This document shows positions 14,484 to 14,625 of a DNA stretch of 14,625 bases, one piece after another. Made by a program: the position numbers and the translations under genes. A model generated the notes under the pieces. The model saw nothing but the letters and a program-made list of their open reading frames with translations. It made no database searches and was not told where the DNA came from. This DNA is from an uncultured Dyadobacter sp. (GTDB lineage Bacteria; Bacteroidota; Bacteroidia; Cytophagales; Spirosomataceae), in contig CALGRQ010000137.1 in the NCBI GenBank assembly GCA_937880795.1, positions 1 through 14,625 of the forward strand, written 5' to 3'. Numbering within the stretch: position 1 is the stretch's first letter; each line of letters begins with the position of its first letter.

Positions 14484-14625
14484 ATGAATCATAATTCTCA
14501 GTTTGGTATTCAACAGGAGTTCACCGAAGAGCAGGAGCAGGCGTTTGATCTCAATGCCTACATCCGCCGATATTTCCGGTATTGGTATCTATTTCCCATA
14601 TTCTTGGTACTAGCCCTTACGGCGG
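14484..14625 (+). CDS. N-terminus of Wzz/Wzc-like polysaccharide copolymerase or tyrosine kinase (3' end outside window)
   Basis: An ATG at 14484 opens a frame that runs off the right edge (47 codons visible). It starts MNHNSQFGIQQEF, continues with an acidic stretch (TEEQEQAFDLNAYIRRY), and reaches the beginning of a transmembrane helix (YWYLFPIFLVLALTA). The 'LNAYIRRYFRYWYLFPIFLV' pattern is the usual entry to TM1 of the Wzz domain in Bacteroidota exopolysaccharide tyrosine autokinases. The position 24 bases after the Wza-like gene, and the presence of a cognate CpsB-type phosphatase, both support this call. Whether the kinase domain is attached cannot be seen. Confidence 0.75.
   Translation, partial: MNHNSQFGIQQEFTEEQEQAFDLNAYIRRYFRYWYLFPIFLVLALTA

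Overview
The window looks like a chromosomal segment of a Bacteroidota bacterium, most plausibly from the Cytophagales or a related gliding/T9SS-bearing lineage. The evidence is a secreted M43 protease ending in a type IX secretion (T9SS type A) sorting domain, a GEVED domain, a DUF4468 protein, an OmpA/PorT-like outer-membrane barrel, moderate-to-low GC, and promoter-like elements of the TAnnTTTG type used by the Bacteroidota primary sigma factor. No mobile element, tRNA, rRNA or CRISPR array was seen.

Layout. 1-389: 3' end of a class I SAM methyltransferase. 390-1120: a gene-poor stretch holding at least two decayed minus-strand gene remnants, one broken by at least two frameshifts. 1121-2182: membrane-anchored endonuclease/exonuclease/phosphatase family protein (+). 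2382-3230: YpfJ-type neutral zinc metallopeptidase (-), facing it across a strong shared terminator. 3589-4143: secreted DUF4468 protein (+). 4200-5027: exported SGNH/GDSL hydrolase (-), again facing its neighbour across a perfect hairpin terminator. 5028-5295: a divergent control region with two facing TAnnTTTG elements and a possible 37-residue membrane peptide. 5296-6431: a two-gene operon of a HEAT-like repeat protein and an O6-alkylguanine-DNA alkyltransferase. 6435-12270: three minus-strand genes, a GT39-type membrane glycosyltransferase, the T9SS-secreted M43 metalloprotease and a coiled-coil/beta-barrel outer-membrane protein. The last two each end in their own intrinsic terminator. 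12690 to the end: start of an exopolysaccharide/capsule locus (+), with a PHP-family CpsB/YwqE-type tyrosine phosphatase, a Wza-like export lipoprotein, and the N-terminus of a Wzz/Wzc-like chain-length or tyrosine-kinase protein.

How the genes fit together. Most are independent housekeeping or envelope genes. The clear functional unit is the polysaccharide locus at the right end: phosphatase, outer-membrane export protein and inner-membrane copolymerase/kinase are the standard regulatory and export core of Wzx/Wzy-type pathways. The HEAT/Ogt pair is the only other tight operon. I did not find a convincing new multi-gene system. The best leads are the HEAT-Ogt pairing, the coiled-coil OMP beside the polysaccharide locus, the long leader ahead of the export gene, the facing promoter elements near 5070, and the remnant zone at 390-1120.
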